Origin: Methylotenera_A sp044222005
GTDB lineage: Bacteria; Pseudomonadota; Gammaproteobacteria; Burkholderiales; Methylophilaceae
Reading direction: 5' to 3'
NCBI GenBank assembly: GCA_044222005.1
Contig: JBGANY010000001.1
Coordinates: 1 to 64,000 of the forward strand
Length of the DNA: 64,000 bases
Part shown: positions 42,963 to 51,352 of the stretch, piece after piece
Layout of the letters: every line of letters starts with the position of its first letter
Numbering within the stretch: the stretch's first letter is position 1
Notes under the pieces: model-generated
Seen by the model: only the letters and a program-made list of their open reading frames with translations
What the model was told of the DNA's origin: nothing
The model's database searches: none
Position numbers and translations under genes: made by a program

Positions 42963-43904
42963 CTAATATTTTCCGCCGGCATCTTTAATCAGCTTCACAA
43001 TTTCCGGATTTCCTTTTTTTAGTGCGTACACGTAAGCGGTCAGGCCGTATTTATCGCGCGCCTTTACGTTGACCTTGTTTTCAAGCAGCAGTTTAACCAT
43101 TTCCACTGAATTGGTATCTACTGCCAGGTGCAGGATTGGCGTGCCTTCCGAGTCTTCATGGTCGACGTCGGCGCCTTTTGCAATCAATGTTTTGGCAACT
43201 TCCACCTGTGCCTTTTTAACTGCCCAAGTCAATGCTGTCCAGCGTGACTGGTCCTGCTCGTCAACATTGGCCCCTTTGTCCAGCATATAGGCCACTGCAG
43301 GGGTGTGGCCTTCGCGGGCTGCGTACATCAGCGGTGTTGCGCCAAGCCTGTCGTGTGCGTTGGGCTGCGCGCCCTGTGCCATCAAGGAGGTAATCGTTGG
43401 CACATCGCCACTTTTTGCGGCATACATCAATGCTGTTTTACCATCATCGCTTTTCGCGTTCGCATCCACGCCGTGCTTAATCATCAAGTCTACAATTTCG
43501 TTGTAGCCGGAAGTGGCAGCCATGCCAAACGCACTCCAGCCACTGTCATCGCGAATTTTCGGGTCTGCGCCTTTTTCCAGAAGCACCTTTGCCGTTGCTA
43601 CGTGATTTTTCTTGGCAGCGAACATCAGTGCAGTCCAGCCGCCTTTATCTTTGGCATTGACATCCGCACCTTTATTGATAAGCGCCGCGGCTACGTCCGC
43701 ACGGTCTTTACGCGCCGCATACATCAGCGCGGTGATGCCATCCGCATCTTTGGTGTTCGCGTTGACGCCGCTTTCCAGCATGGCTTTTACCGTAGCCAAA
43801 TCTCCTTTAGACGACGCTGTAAGCAGGTAGGGAATATCCTCTGCCAAGCTTATTGTGCTTGCTAGGAATAAACACAAACCAAGAAATACGATAAATTTTT
43901 TCAA
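42963..43904 (-). CDS. Secreted ankyrin-repeat protein
   Basis: A 313-residue protein with an N-terminal signal peptide (MKKFIVFLGLCLFLASTISLAE) and about eight ankyrin repeats of 33 residues (for example DADGITALMYAARKDRADVAAALINKG-type units) filling the rest. It is probably periplasmic; the partner is unknown. It starts with TTG at 43902-43904, one base after the sucD stop, with AGG in the sucD end as ribosome site. That coupling to succinyl-CoA synthetase is odd for a secreted protein. A second ankyrin gene at 54319 follows purL. Confidence 0.88.
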   Translation of the reverse strand: MKKFIVFLGLCLFLASTISLAEDIPYLLTASSKGDLATVKAMLESGVNANTKDADGITALMYAARKDRADVAAALINKGADVNAKDKGGWTALMFAAKKNHVATAKVLLEKGADPKIRDDSGWSAFGMAATSGYNEIVDLMIKHGVDANAKSDDGKTALMYAAKSGDVPTITSLMAQGAQPNAHDRLGATPLMYAAREGHTPAVAYMLDKGANVDEQDQSRWTALTWAVKKAQVEVAKTLIAKGADVDHEDSEGTPILHLAVDTNSVEMVKLLLENKVNVKARDKYGLTAYVYALKKGNPEIVKLIKDAGGKY

Positions 43905-43905
43905 T

Positions 43906-44787
43906 TTATTTACCTTTATTTTTCATTGCTTGCAACACCGCCTCGCCCAAACCAGCTGGCGATGTTGCAACCACACAGCCAGCATTTTCAAGTGCTTTGA
44001 TTTTATCTTCGGCACGACCGGAACCGCCCGAGATAATTGCTCCGGCATGTCCCATACGCTTGCCTTTCGGCGCGGTTAAACCGGCGATATAGGCGGCAAC
44101 AGGCTTGGTGACGTGATGTTTAATAAAATCCGCTGCGGCTTCTTCATCGGAACCGCCGATTTCGCCCACCATAATCATCGCCTCAGTTTCAGGGTCGGCC
44201 TCGAACATGGTCAGGCATTCAATAAAATTCAAGCCTTTAATCGGGTCGCCGCCAATGCCCACGCAGGTGGTTTGACCAAGCCCGAGCGCAGTCGTTTGAT
44301 GTACTGCTTCATAAGTGAGGGTGCCGGAGCGCGACACCACGCCCACCTTGCCGCTTAGGTGAATGCTGCCTGGCATAATGCCGATCTTGCATTCATCCGG
44401 CGTGATAATGCCGGGGCAATTGGGGCCAATCAGCTTTGTACCGTTAGCTTTTAGAGAGGCTATAACATTCAGCATATCTAACACCGGAATGCCTTCTGTA
44501 ATGCACACGATCAATTCAATGCCCGCATCGGCGGCTTCCAAAATGGAATCTGCAGCGTATGCTGGCGGCACGTAAATCACACTGGCGTTGGCTTGTGTTT
44601 CGCGCACGGCCTCGCGCATGGTGTTAAATACGGGCAAATTCAAGTGTAACTGACCACCTTTGCCGGGCGTGACACCACCCACCATCTGCGTGCCGTAAGC
44701 CAGTGCCTGCTCGGAATGGAACGTGCCTTGCTTGCCGGTAAAGCCCTGGCAAAGCACTTTGGTGTTTTTGTTCACTAAAATGCTCAT
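43906..44787 (-). CDS. sucD: Succinyl-CoA synthetase alpha subunit
   Basis: CoA-binding and phospho-His subunit, 293 aa. The N-terminus MSILVNKNTKVLCQGFTGKQGTFHSEQAL binds CoA; the active-site histidine is in GHAGAIISGGSGRAEDK. It catalyses succinyl-CoA plus ADP and phosphate to succinate and ATP. Overlaps sucC by four bases. The relative malate thiokinase (MtkB) was considered, but the context lacks serine-cycle genes. Confidence 0.96.
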   Translation of the reverse strand: MSILVNKNTKVLCQGFTGKQGTFHSEQALAYGTQMVGGVTPGKGGQLHLNLPVFNTMREAVRETQANASVIYVPPAYAADSILEAADAGIELIVCITEGIPVLDMLNVIASLKANGTKLIGPNCPGIITPDECKIGIMPGSIHLSGKVGVVSRSGTLTYEAVHQTTALGLGQTTCVGIGGDPIKGLNFIECLTMFEADPETEAMIMVGEIGGSDEEAAADFIKHHVTKPVAAYIAGLTAPKGKRMGHAGAIISGGSGRAEDKIKALENAGCVVATSPAGLGEAVLQAMKNKGK

Positions 44788-45947
44788 GCCGCCACCGCCC
44801 TTACTGCTTGCCTGGCAGCATCTGTCAGGTTTTCTGCCGAAATAATATTCAATCCACTCTCACGTAACATTTGTTTGCCAAGCTCAACGTTTGTGCCTTC
44901 CAAACGGACGACAACAGGAATCGTCATGCCGACTTCTTTTACTGCAGTGATAATGCCAGTGGCGATAATATCGCAGCGCATGATGCCGCCAAAAATATTG
45001 ACCAGAATGGCCTTTACGTTGCTGTCTGCCAAGATGATTTTGAAGGCTTTGGACACGGTTTCCGCTGTCGCGCCGCCGCCCACATCCAGGAAATTGGCCG
45101 GCATGCCGCCATGCAGTTTGATTAAATCCATCGTTGCCATGGCAAGCCCGGCGCCATTGACCATACAGCCGATATTGCCGTTGAGCGCGATGTAATTCAG
45201 TCCCGCCTCGTGCGCGATAGCTTCCTTGGCGTCTTCCTGGCTCCAGTCACGCTGATCGGCAAGTGCTTTCTGGCGATACAGCGCGTTGTCGTCCACGCTC
45301 ATTTTGCAGTCGAGCGCAACCAGCTTGCCATCGGTTGTGACGATGAGCGGGTTAATTTCCAGCAGGCTTAAGTCGTTTTCTTTGAAGAGTTTGTACAAGC
45401 CTTTTAGCAACTTGGTGAACGTGCCGATTTTGTCGCCTGCCAGACCCAGCTTGAATGCCAGATTGCGCGCCTGAAAATCTACCAGGCCGTTCAGTGGATC
45501 GCACACTTCCTGCAGGATTTTATCTGGCTGCGTGGCCGCGATTTCTTCAATATCCATACCGCCGGCAGAGGAGGCGACGACTACGATGCGTTCCAATGTG
45601 CGGTCGACTAACATCGATAAATACAGTTCTCGCGCAATCGGCAAGGTTTCTTCAATCAATACCTGGCTTACCATTTGACCATCGGGCGCATTCTGGTAAG
45701 TAATTAAATGTTTACCGAGCAAGGCCTTTGCCATGGTCTCAACTTCGGCGACAGATTTTACCAATTTCACGCCACCCGCCTTACCGCGTCCGCCCGCGTG
45801 GATTTGCGCTTTGACGACATAAGCGTTCGATTGGATTGCATTGGCTGCGTTTGCTGCCGCAGTGGCATCGCCAGCAACCCCGCCAATAGGCGTTGGCAGG
45901 CCATATTGTTTTAATATAAGTTTGGCTTGGTATTCGTGAAGATTCAT
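44784..45947 (-). CDS. sucC: Succinyl-CoA synthetase beta subunit
   Basis: ATP-grasp subunit, 387 aa, beginning MNLHEYQAKLILKQYGLPTP, with VVKAQIHAGGRGKAGGVKLV and the nucleotide-sensing loop and LDVGGGATAETVSKAF, VNIFGGIMRCD. First gene of sucC-sucD-ank-nadE-glnK. In methylotrophs with an incomplete TCA cycle it may supply succinyl-CoA for biosynthesis rather than energy (inference). Confidence 0.96.
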   Translation of the reverse strand: MNLHEYQAKLILKQYGLPTPIGGVAGDATAAANAANAIQSNAYVVKAQIHAGGRGKAGGVKLVKSVAEVETMAKALLGKHLITYQNAPDGQMVSQVLIEETLPIARELYLSMLVDRTLERIVVVASSAGGMDIEEIAATQPDKILQEVCDPLNGLVDFQARNLAFKLGLAGDKIGTFTKLLKGLYKLFKENDLSLLEINPLIVTTDGKLVALDCKMSVDDNALYRQKALADQRDWSQEDAKEAIAHEAGLNYIALNGNIGCMVNGAGLAMATMDLIKLHGGMPANFLDVGGGATAETVSKAFKIILADSNVKAILVNIFGGIMRCDIIATGIITAVKEVGMTIPVVVRLEGTNVELGKQMLRESGLNIISAENLTDAARQAVRAVAA

Positions 45948-46039
45948 TTGTTATTCAAAGTAGTTAGGCTAAATGAGTTATAGACAAAGGCGTAAATTAA
46001 TATTACTTTGATTGCTATTCAGCGCAATTATATTTCAAA

Positions 46040-47161
46040 ATGACAACATCAACTTTAACAGATAATAATATTCCTCAAAATAAATCCAATAGATTGCTTT
46101 TTCTTGACGGGTTACGCGGCATCGCAATTTTGCTCGTGGTTTTTTTTCATGCTTATTCAAGAGATTGGCTTGAATTTTTACCATATCGCGATGAATACGA
46201 TCATGTTTCTATCATTCACTTTGGTAGTTACGGTGTCCAGCTATTTTTTATCATTTCTGGCTTTGTTATCGCCATGACCTTAGAAAAATGTAGAAGCTTT
46301 TGGGATTTTATGTATCGACGCTGGTTAAGGCTGTTTCCTGCTATGTTAGTTTGCTCATTACTTATACTAATTACAGCTCCGTTATTTACTGCTAGGCCCT
46401 ATGGAACTCCTTATTTGATTGATTTATTGCCGGGCGTCACTTTTATTGAGCCGGAGGTTTACCGTGTTATCTTTAACAATCATCAGAAAATACTTGAAGG
46501 CTCTTATTGGACGCTATTTGTAGAAATGAAATTCTATATATTAGCGGGCTTAATGTATTTTATTATTGGCCCTAAAAAAATGATTGCAGTATTAATCACC
46601 ATGTTTTTTAGCTATGTGGTTTTTGATTCGGTTAAATCTCATTTGCCAAATGAGTTGTCTGAACAATTGAATACCATTTTTCATTATCTTAATTATCAAC
46701 ATTATGGATGGTTTGCAGCTGGCGCATTGTTTTATCAATATTCTGTATCCAAAAAATGGACATACTGGATAGGTGCGGTGCTAATAGCGTTGTTGGCTGC
46801 TCGTGGGCTTGGTGGTTTTATGTCAAAATCAATGATAGTTGCCTCAATTATTGTGTTCTCCTTCGCCTTATCTATGTTCAACCCCGTTGTACAAAAAATA
46901 TTATCAAACAAAGTGTTGGTGTTTGTTGGTTTTATCAGCTATCCGTTTTATTTAATACATGAGCAAGCCATGATTTCAATGATCAATCAAATTCATCATG
47001 CTTATCCAAATGTGCCAGGGTATTTGCTACCGATATTGCCTATAGCAGGCATAATTTTTTTCTCATGGATTATTGCGCGCTATTTAGAGCCAGCCACCAG
47101 AAAGTTAATTAGAAATTTGTTTTCAATTAATATAAATAAGCTGCAAAAAAAAGCGAATTAG
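46040..47161 (+). CDS. OafA/YrhL-type membrane acyltransferase
   Basis: A 373-residue acyltransferase-3 family protein that adds acyl (often acetyl) groups to surface polysaccharide or lipid. It begins with the family motif LFLDGLRGIAILLVVFFHAY with the essential His, then about ten membrane helices, FGSYGVQLFFIISGFVIAMTLE and RRWLRLFPAML. The gene is clearly richer in A and T than its neighbours and sits alone between divergent sucC and a convergent cytochrome gene, so it was probably acquired by transfer. Confidence 0.9.
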   Translation: MTTSTLTDNNIPQNKSNRLLFLDGLRGIAILLVVFFHAYSRDWLEFLPYRDEYDHVSIIHFGSYGVQLFFIISGFVIAMTLEKCRSFWDFMYRRWLRLFPAMLVCSLLILITAPLFTARPYGTPYLIDLLPGVTFIEPEVYRVIFNNHQKILEGSYWTLFVEMKFYILAGLMYFIIGPKKMIAVLITMFFSYVVFDSVKSHLPNELSEQLNTIFHYLNYQHYGWFAAGALFYQYSVSKKWTYWIGAVLIALLAARGLGGFMSKSMIVASIIVFSFALSMFNPVVQKILSNKVLVFVGFISYPFYLIHEQAMISMINQIHHAYPNVPGYLLPILPIAGIIFFSWIIARYLEPATRKLIRNLFSININKLQKKAN

Positions 47162-47282
47162 TGCATGTATGGCATTCCTTTTTTAGGAGGTAACACTGGC
47201 TCGCTTTACAGCCCTTACATGAAGGCTTATTTTGCTAGGCTATTGATTATGAGCTGCTAACAACTTATTGCCACGACATCAT

Positions 47283-47305
47283 ATAGCTCTGAAATTTTGA
47301 GCTAT
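47283..47305. terminator. Hairpin between acyltransferase and cytochrome genes
   Basis: ATAGCTC, a 9-nt loop and GAGCTAT between convergent genes. It has no strong T tract, so terminator function is uncertain. Confidence 0.3.
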
Positions 47306-47327
47306 GATTAAACAAGTGCAGCAATTG

Positions 47328-48098
47328 CTATAAATCAGATTCCCAGGCATTGCCGTAGATTTTTCCATTACGCGACAGAATAAAGATCTGGTACATGCTC
47401 ACCACCCACATGTACGCCGAAGCCGCGCTGTAACCGATGCCGCCGATGATGGTAAGCCAGGCAAAGCCAGGGCTTAATTTGGTCAGCCACCATGAGAACA
47501 CGTCCATGATCAAGAAACCGAACGGGAACGCAATCGCCAGCACTTTCAATTTTCTGGGGATGTTCACCGCAAAGCTGAAAATAAAGCCTACTAAGAAGAA
47601 TATAAAAGCGATGCCGAACAGGTGGATATGAGATACGCGTGTTAGTCCCTCAATTGTTGCGCCTTCGTTGAGGGCGGCGGCTTTTTTGACCTCTTCAAGC
47701 TTGGTGAAATTGGGAATGCCAGGAATCTGGCTATGGCACATAATACAGTTCTGTGCGAATACCGCTTTGTAATGCGGTTCCCATTCCGATTCTGGCGAGC
47801 CGTTCTGTGCCCATTTGATAATGTCCTGGCGCACTGCAAGCGGCGCCTTGTCTTTCATGGAGCCATTGAGCTTGCTTGCCAATTTGCTGCCGCTACGGTC
47901 GCCGTAATAGCTGTACACAATATCATCTATCGAAAGCCCGGCCTTGCCGTCGGCCAGCCCGTGTGTGAGCATGATTTGCAGCCCCGCCATGCATAAGCCC
48001 AAACCTACCACAAGCAGATAGCCCGCGAAAAGTGCCTTGATAGATGCGGGCATGTTGGGCAGGTTTAGCCAGGCTAAATTTGGAGGAGCGGGTTTCAT
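47328..48098 (-). CDS. Membrane protein with a haem c site
   Basis: A 256-residue protein with one N-terminal membrane helix (about 21-44), a periplasmic domain containing a single haem-c motif CIMCH (118-122), and three C-terminal helices; a His-rich stretch (VSHIHLFG) begins the second helix and could bind haem or metal. Similar betaproteobacterial proteins are, as far as I recall, sometimes mislabelled elongation factor-1 alpha, for which there is no sequence basis. The role is probably electron transfer at the inner membrane. It is transcribed divergently from serB. Confidence 0.72.
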   Translation of the reverse strand: MKPAPPNLAWLNLPNMPASIKALFAGYLLVVGLGLCMAGLQIMLTHGLADGKAGLSIDDIVYSYYGDRSGSKLASKLNGSMKDKAPLAVRQDIIKWAQNGSPESEWEPHYKAVFAQNCIMCHSQIPGIPNFTKLEEVKKAAALNEGATIEGLTRVSHIHLFGIAFIFFLVGFIFSFAVNIPRKLKVLAIAFPFGFLIMDVFSWWLTKLSPGFAWLTIIGGIGYSAASAYMWVVSMYQIFILSRNGKIYGNAWESDL

Positions 48099-48176
48099 TG
48101 TGCGCTTTCTAATTAGGAGTTAAAAATCATATCATTCAAGCGTCAAATAACAAAGACACGATGCGAAGGGCGCTAC

Positions 48177-48185
48177 TGCTATAAT
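48177..48185 (+). promoter_or_regulatory. Extended -10 promoter of serB
   Basis: TGCTATAAT is a perfect extended -10 element. It predicts a transcript start near 48192 and means the ATG inside it (48184) cannot be the serB start. Confidence 0.55.
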
Positions 48186-48213
48186 GCCATTTTCTAATTT
48201 TTTAGGTTATTGC

Positions 48214-49053
48214 ATGCGTTTAGTTGTTCAGGGCCGCGCTATTAGAGAGGCGCATCTGGCTCACATTCATCGTTTGATTGGCGGCAGCTCGCAGTTTATG
48301 CAGATTGCAGAGCATGCTTATTATTTGCCAACTGATCAGACCGGCATCGAGCCGGTACGTATCTTATGTGCCGAGCAGCAGATTGACTGCGCCTTAGTGC
48401 CAGATAACCAGCGTTTGAACCGTTTTGGCCTGTGTGTGATGGACATGGATTCGACGCTGATCAATATCGAATGCATTGATGAAATCGCCGACATGATGGG
48501 TATCAAACCCGAAATCTCCAAAATTACAGAGGCCGCCATGCGTGGCGAACTGGACTTTGCGGCCAGTCTGAGAAAGCGCGTGGCTTTATTGAAAGGGCTG
48601 GATGAATCGGCCTTGCAGCGCGTGATTGACGAACGTCTGCAAGCCAACCCGGGCGCACATGAATGGATTGCCGCCTGTAAAGCTAACAATATTAAAACCA
48701 TGGTGGTGTCGGGCGGCTTCACCATGTTTGCCAATCACGTCAAAGCCTTGCTGGGCTTGGATTATGCGGTATCGAATACTTTTGAGATTGTCGATGGCAA
48801 ACTCACTGGTTATATTCTGGGCGACATCGTGGACGCGGACAGAAAAGCGCAGGAATTGCTGAAACTGCGCGACCAATTAGGCCTGAAGCCGGAACAAACC
48901 ATCGGCATTGGCGACGGCGCGAACGACCTCAAGATGATGTCAGCCGCCGGCGTGGGAGTAGCTTACCATGCAAAACCCATCGTGCAACAGCAGGCGACTT
49001 ATGCGCTGAATCACACCGGGTTAGACGGTGTGGTTAATTTGTTTACGGCTTAA
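48214..49053 (+). CDS. serB: Phosphoserine phosphatase
   Basis: Last step of serine synthesis, a HAD-superfamily phosphatase. Motif I is DMDSTLINIECIDE, motif II VVSGGF, motif III GDGANDLKMM. An N-terminal ACT-like region (about 1-70) precedes it. The frame is open from 48184, but that ATG is part of a -10 box; the ATG at 48214 has AGG 7 nt upstream (279 aa). It ends in a four-base overlap with the convergent DUF455 gene (shared TTAA). Confidence 0.96.
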   Translation: MRLVVQGRAIREAHLAHIHRLIGGSSQFMQIAEHAYYLPTDQTGIEPVRILCAEQQIDCALVPDNQRLNRFGLCVMDMDSTLINIECIDEIADMMGIKPEISKITEAAMRGELDFAASLRKRVALLKGLDESALQRVIDERLQANPGAHEWIAACKANNIKTMVVSGGFTMFANHVKALLGLDYAVSNTFEIVDGKLTGYILGDIVDADRKAQELLKLRDQLGLKPEQTIGIGDGANDLKMMSAAGVGVAYHAKPIVQQQATYALNHTGLDGVVNLFTA

Positions 49054-49841
49054 ATCAGCAACGCCAATTCTGCATCTCTGAAACCCGCTTTACGCCTGGC
49101 TTCCAGGTTGAACGGCTTGCGCAGTTTGGGCGCGTTGTATTGCCTGGACAGGCTTTCATAAGTGGCAATCGGTTCCAGTCCCCGCTGTTCGCACAGCCAG
49201 TTAAACCAGTGGTTGCCAATCGCCACGTGTCCAATTTCATCGCGCAGAATAATGTCCAGAATGTTGGCGGCTTCGGTATCGCCTATCTGCGCCAGTTTAT
49301 TGCGCAACGGAGGCGAGGCATCCAGACCCCGCGCCTCCATGGTGCGCGGCACTAAAGCCATGCGAGCAAGTACGTCACCAGCAGTTCTGTCCGCCATTTC
49401 CCACAAGCTGTTGTGGCCAGTAAAGTCACCGTAAGCATAGCCCATGGTTTGCAGGTGCGTGTTGAGCAAGCTGAAGTGATAGGATTCTTCTGCCGCCACT
49501 TTGAGCCAATCTTGATAATAGCTTTCCGGCATTCCATTAAAGCGCCAGATCGCATCCAGTGCCAAATTGATCGCATTAAACTCAATATGCGCAAGCGCGT
49601 GGATTAAGGCAGCACAGCCTTCCTCTGTGCGCATGGAACGTTTCCCGACTTCGAGCGGAGAGACAAGTGCCGGCTTAACGGGGCGGCCAGGGATTGGCAA
49701 AGCTGGTGCTAATTCGATTGCTACGTTAAGGCTGATATCGCCCGCTTGCCAAGACTGATACAGCGCGGCAACATCAGTAGCTTTCTGGACAGCATCCGTC
49801 TCGGCTAACCAGGCTAACGCACTTTGACGTAGTTCTTTCAA
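49050..49841 (-). CDS. Ferritin-like DUF455 family protein
   Basis: A 263-residue, mostly helical protein of the ferritin-like superfamily with di-iron-type motifs: HALAHIEFNAINLALDA, AAEESYHFSLLNTHL and RDEIGHVAIGNHWF give the repeated ExxH pattern. The family is found with tRNA-hydroxylase-like diiron enzymes; the reaction is unknown. The start is TTG at 49839-49841. It is the last gene of the tight leftward cluster 49050-54244. Confidence 0.87.
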   Translation of the reverse strand: MKELRQSALAWLAETDAVQKATDVAALYQSWQAGDISLNVAIELAPALPIPGRPVKPALVSPLEVGKRSMRTEEGCAALIHALAHIEFNAINLALDAIWRFNGMPESYYQDWLKVAAEESYHFSLLNTHLQTMGYAYGDFTGHNSLWEMADRTAGDVLARMALVPRTMEARGLDASPPLRNKLAQIGDTEAANILDIILRDEIGHVAIGNHWFNWLCEQRGLEPIATYESLSRQYNAPKLRKPFNLEARRKAGFRDAELALLI

Positions 49842-49855
49842 TTATTCTGGATCGG

Positions 49856-50746
49856 TCACTTGAGCGGTATAAAGTCCAGCTCGCCAGCGTTCATGTCTGG
49901 AACCATTAAATAGGCTTCATCTTTGGTAATGGCAATATCCGCAGCCGATTGATATCCACTTTTTAATAGTGTTACTTCGCCCTTGGTATTTACACTGAAT
50001 ACCTTGCCGCTTTTCCAGTCACTTACATACATGGTGCCGTTGGAGTGATGAACTACACCATCGCCGCCGCCAAAGCCTTCGGCGATGTCTGCCAGTGCCT
50101 GTGTTTGCTGGTTAAGGCTATATAACACACCGGAAGTAAAATCGATATAAATCAAAACGTTACCAGTGTCGTCAGCCAGCAAGCCATTGGGTGCCATTAT
50201 CCGCGCATCCTGCTTGCCGTCTATGAGCAGTTTCACTTCCCCTCGCGGGTTAATTTTATAAATAGCTCCGCCTTTGCCTGTTCCCAGAATATCGCCGCTA
50301 TCGCTGACATACAAATTTCCTTGCGGGTCGGCTTCCAAGTCGTTCAGAAACTGCGGCATAGCGGGAAATGCCTCGGCTGGCACAAATACGCTCATCTTGC
50401 CGGCTGGCGTAATTCTGATCACTTTGGATTTATCCGCTACATACAGGTTTTCGCCAATCATCGCCAACCCCTTCGGATCATCCAGACCGCTAGCGAAAAC
50501 TGTAGTTTTGCCATTTTTATCAATGACTGTAATCTGGCCATCACCATCTTTACCAAAGCCGCCAATTTCCGAAACGAAAATATGCCCATCTTTGGCTTGT
50601 ACGACTGATTCTGGCGTTTTTAAGCCAGTGATTTTCTGCCGCGCGGCAAGTTGCTTGTCAGTATCTTTTGAGTCATTCATTTTGTTAACACAGCCAATAC
50701 TTGCCAAGGCTATGACAGCGGAGAATATTAAAAATATTTTTTTCAT
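49856..50746 (-). CDS. SMP-30/NHL-type beta-propeller lipoprotein
   Basis: A 296-residue protein with a lipoprotein signal (LASIGC lipobox, Cys19) and repeats of the NHL/SMP-30 propeller type (VSEIGGFGKDGDGQITVID, LYVADKSKVIRITPAGK, LYVSDSGDILGTGKGGAIY, MYVSDWKSGKVFSVN). Propellers like this are gluconolactonase-related or sugar-binding. It is anchored on the periplasmic side of a membrane, between the DUF455 gene and the small secreted protein. Confidence 0.85.
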   Translation of the reverse strand: MKKIFLIFSAVIALASIGCVNKMNDSKDTDKQLAARQKITGLKTPESVVQAKDGHIFVSEIGGFGKDGDGQITVIDKNGKTTVFASGLDDPKGLAMIGENLYVADKSKVIRITPAGKMSVFVPAEAFPAMPQFLNDLEADPQGNLYVSDSGDILGTGKGGAIYKINPRGEVKLLIDGKQDARIMAPNGLLADDTGNVLIYIDFTSGVLYSLNQQTQALADIAEGFGGGDGVVHHSNGTMYVSDWKSGKVFSVNTKGEVTLLKSGYQSAADIAITKDEAYLMVPDMNAGELDFIPLK

Positions 50747-50770
50747 AGTTTTTGAATCCTTCTGCGTGAT

Positions 50771-51343
50771 TTAGTAATAAAATTTTGCGGCAGGCAACTT
50801 GTCCAACTGATCGCAAATCAAATTAGGATTATCCAGATTGCCTTTATCCAGAGCAGCTAAAAATGCCTTGTCGGTTTCCAGCTTTTTAATCACTTTCTCC
50901 ATGGCTTTTGTATAAGCTTTTTCCATATAAAAATCGGGTTTGATACCAAGGTCGCCAGTCTGCTGTGCTTGTTTCTTGATGGTGGTGACAGGATCACCCG
51001 TATTATCCACATAGGCGCGTGCGATGATCTCGCCATGAAATACGCGTAATTGAGCGTTATAGAACATATGTGGCTCTATCTGCAGCACGACGCTGGCTTT
51101 GCCACTGCAATCATCCACATTGGCAAAACGTTTTTTTAGCGTTTTAAATGCAGCTTTTTCAGCCAGCGGTCCTTTCATGTGCCACACGTCCAGGTAAGGG
51201 TGCAGCAAGCGCACCGGGTGTTCGTAATGCATTTTGGCAATGTGCATGGCGATATTGCCAGGAAGCTTAACCGGCGCGGTCTCCGCATGTGCGGCTGTGC
51301 ATAATATCAGGCCGACGAAGAGTGAGAGTACTAATTTATGCAT
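50771..51343 (-). CDS. Small secreted protein of unknown function
   Basis: A 190-residue protein with a clean signal peptide (MHKLVLSLFVGLILCTAAHAET). The mature part has two cysteines (DDCSGKAS and LICDQL), a His-rich start (AMHIAKMHYEHPVRLLHP) and a Lys-rich helical region. I do not recognise a family. It is 9 nt upstream of nothing but the 3' neighbour propeller gene and 9 nt downstream of the sugar dehydrogenase, so it is almost certainly in the same transcript. Confidence 0.75.
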   Translation of the reverse strand: MHKLVLSLFVGLILCTAAHAETAPVKLPGNIAMHIAKMHYEHPVRLLHPYLDVWHMKGPLAEKAAFKTLKKRFANVDDCSGKASVVLQIEPHMFYNAQLRVFHGEIIARAYVDNTGDPVTTIKKQAQQTGDLGIKPDFYMEKAYTKAMEKVIKKLETDKAFLAALDKGNLDNPNLICDQLDKLPAAKFYY

Positions 51344-51352
51344 GATGTGTTT

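Noticed and set aside
43906..45947. Malate thiokinase (mtkAB) instead of sucCD
   Set aside because: No serine-cycle genes nearby and sequence blocks fit SucC/SucD.
48184..48213. serB start at 48184
   Set aside because: That ATG lies inside the TGCTATAAT promoter element; the ATG at 48214 has a ribosome site.
40498..49053. Convergent gene pairs sharing TTAA stops (kdsB/DUF486 and serB/DUF455)
   Set aside because: Real overlaps of four bases, but expected by chance in dense genomes; no special meaning assigned.
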